A stretch of DNA of 5,284 nucleotides from the NCBI GenBank assembly GCA_020353135.1, contig CP070688.1:455896-461179 (forward strand), written 5' to 3'. This DNA comes from Chloroflexota bacterium. GTDB lineage: Bacteria; Chloroflexota; Anaerolineae; Promineifilales; Promineifilaceae. The position numbers and the translations under genes were made by a program. Below are positions 3,654-5,284 of the stretch, piece after piece. Below the pieces are notes generated by a model. The model ran no database searches, was not told the DNA's origin, and saw nothing but the letters and a program-made list of their open reading frames with translations. Position 1 is the first letter of the stretch, and each line of letters opens with the position of its first letter.

Positions 3654-5284
3654 TTAGTCGTACGGCCGATAAGCGTTGGTGATCGGCAGCCGCCAGTCTT
3701 TGCCAAAGGCGCGGGGCATGATCTTTATGCCCGGCGGGCTCTGCCGGCGTTTGAATTCGCTCCCGTCGATCAGACGAATGATGCGCTCGACGTCCGCCCG
3801 CTCGAAGCCGCGCTCCGCGATTTCCCCGGCCGTCAAGTGCTCTTCGATATAAGCCCGCATCACCGGGTCAATGATTTCGTACTCGGGCAGCGAGTCGCTG
3901 TCCTTCTGGTCCAGCCGCAGCTCGGCCGACGGCGCCTTCTTTAGCACTCGCTCTGGGATGATCGGCCGCCCGGCCTGCCGGTTCACATGCTGGCAAAGCT
4001 CATATACCAGCATCTTGGGCACGTCCTTGAGGACCGAGAAACCGCCGGCGCTATCGCCGTAGAGCGTGGAATAGCCCACGGCGACCTCGCTCTTGTTGCC
4101 GGTGGTTAGCACCAGCCAGCCAAATTTGTTAGAAAGGGCCATCAGCAGCGTGCCGCGGATACGGGCCTGGATGTTTTCCTCGGCCGTGTCCGGTTCAAGC
4201 CCCGCGAACGGCTCGGCTACCATGTCGAGGAATGCCTGATAGGTACTGTCAATCGGGATGACACGATATTCGATGCCCAGGTTGTCTGCCAGCGAGGAGG
4301 CGTCGTCTTGGCTGTGCCCCGACGTATAGCGCGATGGCATGGAGACGCCGACCACATTGTCAGGACCGATGGCCTCCACGGCGATAGCCGCCGTCAACGA
4401 CGAGTCCACGCCGCCCGATAAGCCGAGCACGACCGTGGTGAAACCGTTTTTGCAGACGTAGTCTCGCGTGCCAAGGGTAAGGGCGTTAAGAACTTCGGCC
4501 GGGTGGTCTAGCGGCCGGGCGACGAGCGGCGCTACCGGCTCACGGGCCGGTTTCTGGGTAGTGGCTAACTCGATGACTTTCAGCCCTTCACTGCCGTTCG
4601 CCCTGCGGGCCTCTTGCGGCCGCGTCGCCTGGCTCAGATCCAGATCGACGGCGATCATCGCCGGTTCAAATTGCGACCCTCGGGCGATGATTTCTCCCTC
4701 CGGGCCGCAAACCAGGCTGTGGCCATCGAAAAGCAATTCATCCTGGCCGCCTACCTGGTTGCAGTAGGCTAAAAAAGCGTTGTTGTCGGCCGCCCGTTTG
4801 ACCATCAAGCGTTCGCGCTCGAGACCATAGCCCATACGATAAGGCGAGGCCATGATATTGATGAGTAATTGGGCGCCGCCTCGCGAGGCTTGCAACTGGT
4901 GGGGTCCGTCTGGATACCAGAGGTCCTCGCAGATGCTCAGGCCAAACCTGGCGTCTCCAAGCCTGAACACCGGGCAGGCGCCCCCCGATTGGAAGTAGCG
5001 TTTTTCGTCGAAGACGCCGTAATTGGGTAGGTGCTGTTTGTAATAAAGGCCGGCCAGCTCAGTGTCCTGCAACACGGCCGCCGCATTGTAAAGAGCGCCA
5101 CCTGTGTCCGCTGATGCGTCCGCTCCAGCGTATGGCAGGCCGATAATGGCTATCAAGCCACTTGTCGCCGGCCGCAGCCCATCCAGAGCCTCTCTCGCCG
5201 CGCGAATGAAATCGGGTTTGAGCAATAGATCTTCGGCCGGGTAACCGGTGATGACCATCTCTGGGAAGACGACGATGTCCGCCC
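3654..5284 (-). CDS. nadE: Glutamine-dependent NAD+ synthetase (5' end beyond window)
   Basis: This enzyme makes NAD+ from nicotinic acid adenine dinucleotide, ATP and glutamine, the last step of NAD synthesis. Residue numbers count from the Met codon at 5256-5258. The N-terminal nitrilase-type glutaminase domain (to about 225) shows the full Glu-Lys-Cys triad: Glu in FPE encoded at 5259-5261 just before that Met, Lys74 in YYKQHLPNY and Cys110 in LSICEDLWYP. The C-terminal synthetase domain (about 250-534) has the ATP-pyrophosphatase loop SGGVDSS (281-287), TTGNKSE (385-391), YGDSAGGF (400-407), AELRLDQKDSDSLPEYE (445-461) and FKRRQSPPG (502-510). The frame stays open to the window edge and encodes ADIVVFPE before that Met, so this Met is internal and some 30-35 codons are missing. 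The full length would be near 575, the short bacterial form. The gene is intact as far as seen. It is convergent with the amidohydrolase gene, and no clear terminator follows its TAA at 3654. Confidence 0.97.
   Translation of the reverse strand, partial: ADIVVFPEMVITGYPAEDLLLKPDFIRAAREALDGLRPATSGLIAIIGLPYAGADASADTGGALYNAAAVLQDTELAGLYYKQHLPNYGVFDEKRYFQSGGACPVFRLGDARFGLSICEDLWYPDGPHQLQASRGGAQLLINIMASPYRMGYGLERERLMVKRAADNNAFLAYCNQVGGQDELLFDGHSLVCGPEGEIIARGSQFEPAMIAVDLDLSQATRPQEARRANGSEGLKVIELATTQKPAREPVAPLVARPLDHPAEVLNALTLGTRDYVCKNGFTTVVLGLSGGVDSSLTAAIAVEAIGPDNVVGVSMPSRYTSGHSQDDASSLADNLGIEYRVIPIDSTYQAFLDMVAEPFAGLEPDTAEENIQARIRGTLLMALSNKFGWLVLTTGNKSEVAVGYSTLYGDSAGGFSVLKDVPKMLVYELCQHVNRQAGRPIIPERVLKKAPSAELRLDQKDSDSLPEYEIIDPVMRAYIEEHLTAGEIAERGFERADVERIIRLIDGSEFKRRQSPPGIKIMPRAFGKDWRLPITNAYRPYD

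Noticed and set aside
3871..4767. Plus-strand ORFs at 3871-4062 and 4468-4767
   Set aside because: They are antisense shadows of nadE, with Ser/Arg-rich translations typical of reverse frames in GC-rich genes.
1..5284. CRISPR array, tRNA, rRNA or intact transposase
   Set aside because: No regularly spaced repeats, cloverleaf-like segment, rRNA sequence or transposase motif was seen.

Overview
The window holds three intact or nearly intact protein genes that can be assigned to a class, one lipoprotein of unknown family, one restriction-enzyme remnant, and several repeats. Most of it is GC-rich, with a striking excess of the hexamer CGGCCG. The GC-rich style and the protein flavour (short-form glutamine-dependent NadE, degenerate GCGTTCATCCGCGTCC repeats) would suit a member of Chloroflexota, for example an Anaerolineae/Caldilineae-type genome. 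That placement is an inference from style, not from a marker gene.

Layout. 1-149 is non-coding, with an 11-bp inverted repeat. 150-617 (minus) encodes a small secreted lipoprotein. 618-1008 is a divergent intergenic region that carries a minus-strand promoter candidate inside a long imperfect inverted repeat (632-813), followed by a degenerate dispersed-repeat copy (863-935). 1009-1818 (plus) encodes a class I SAM-dependent methyltransferase. 1931-2224 (plus) is the N-terminal remnant of what looks like an Eco57I-like type IIG restriction-modification enzyme, broken by an in-frame TAG and cut off where its homology should continue. 2225-2570 is non-coding or nearly so, with a promoter/operator-like cluster, a 46-codon ORF, a weak terminator and a hairpin. 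2571-3407 (plus) encodes an Amidohydro_2-type protein that lacks most of the usual metal ligands. 3408-3653 contains a second copy of the dispersed repeat. 3654 to the right edge (minus) is nadE, glutamine-dependent NAD+ synthetase, whose start lies beyond the window.

From about 2192 to 3650 the composition changes: GC falls and CGGCCG disappears. The restriction-enzyme remnant ends at the left edge of this segment, so the amidohydrolase probably arrived as, or with, a transferred segment that replaced the rest of the restriction gene. The genes do not form an obvious operon. nadE is a housekeeping gene convergent with the amidohydrolase, and the lipoprotein and methyltransferase genes diverge. 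I did not find a clearly new multi-gene system. The most unusual items are the ligand-poor amidohydrolase with its structured leader, and the restriction-enzyme scar beside it.
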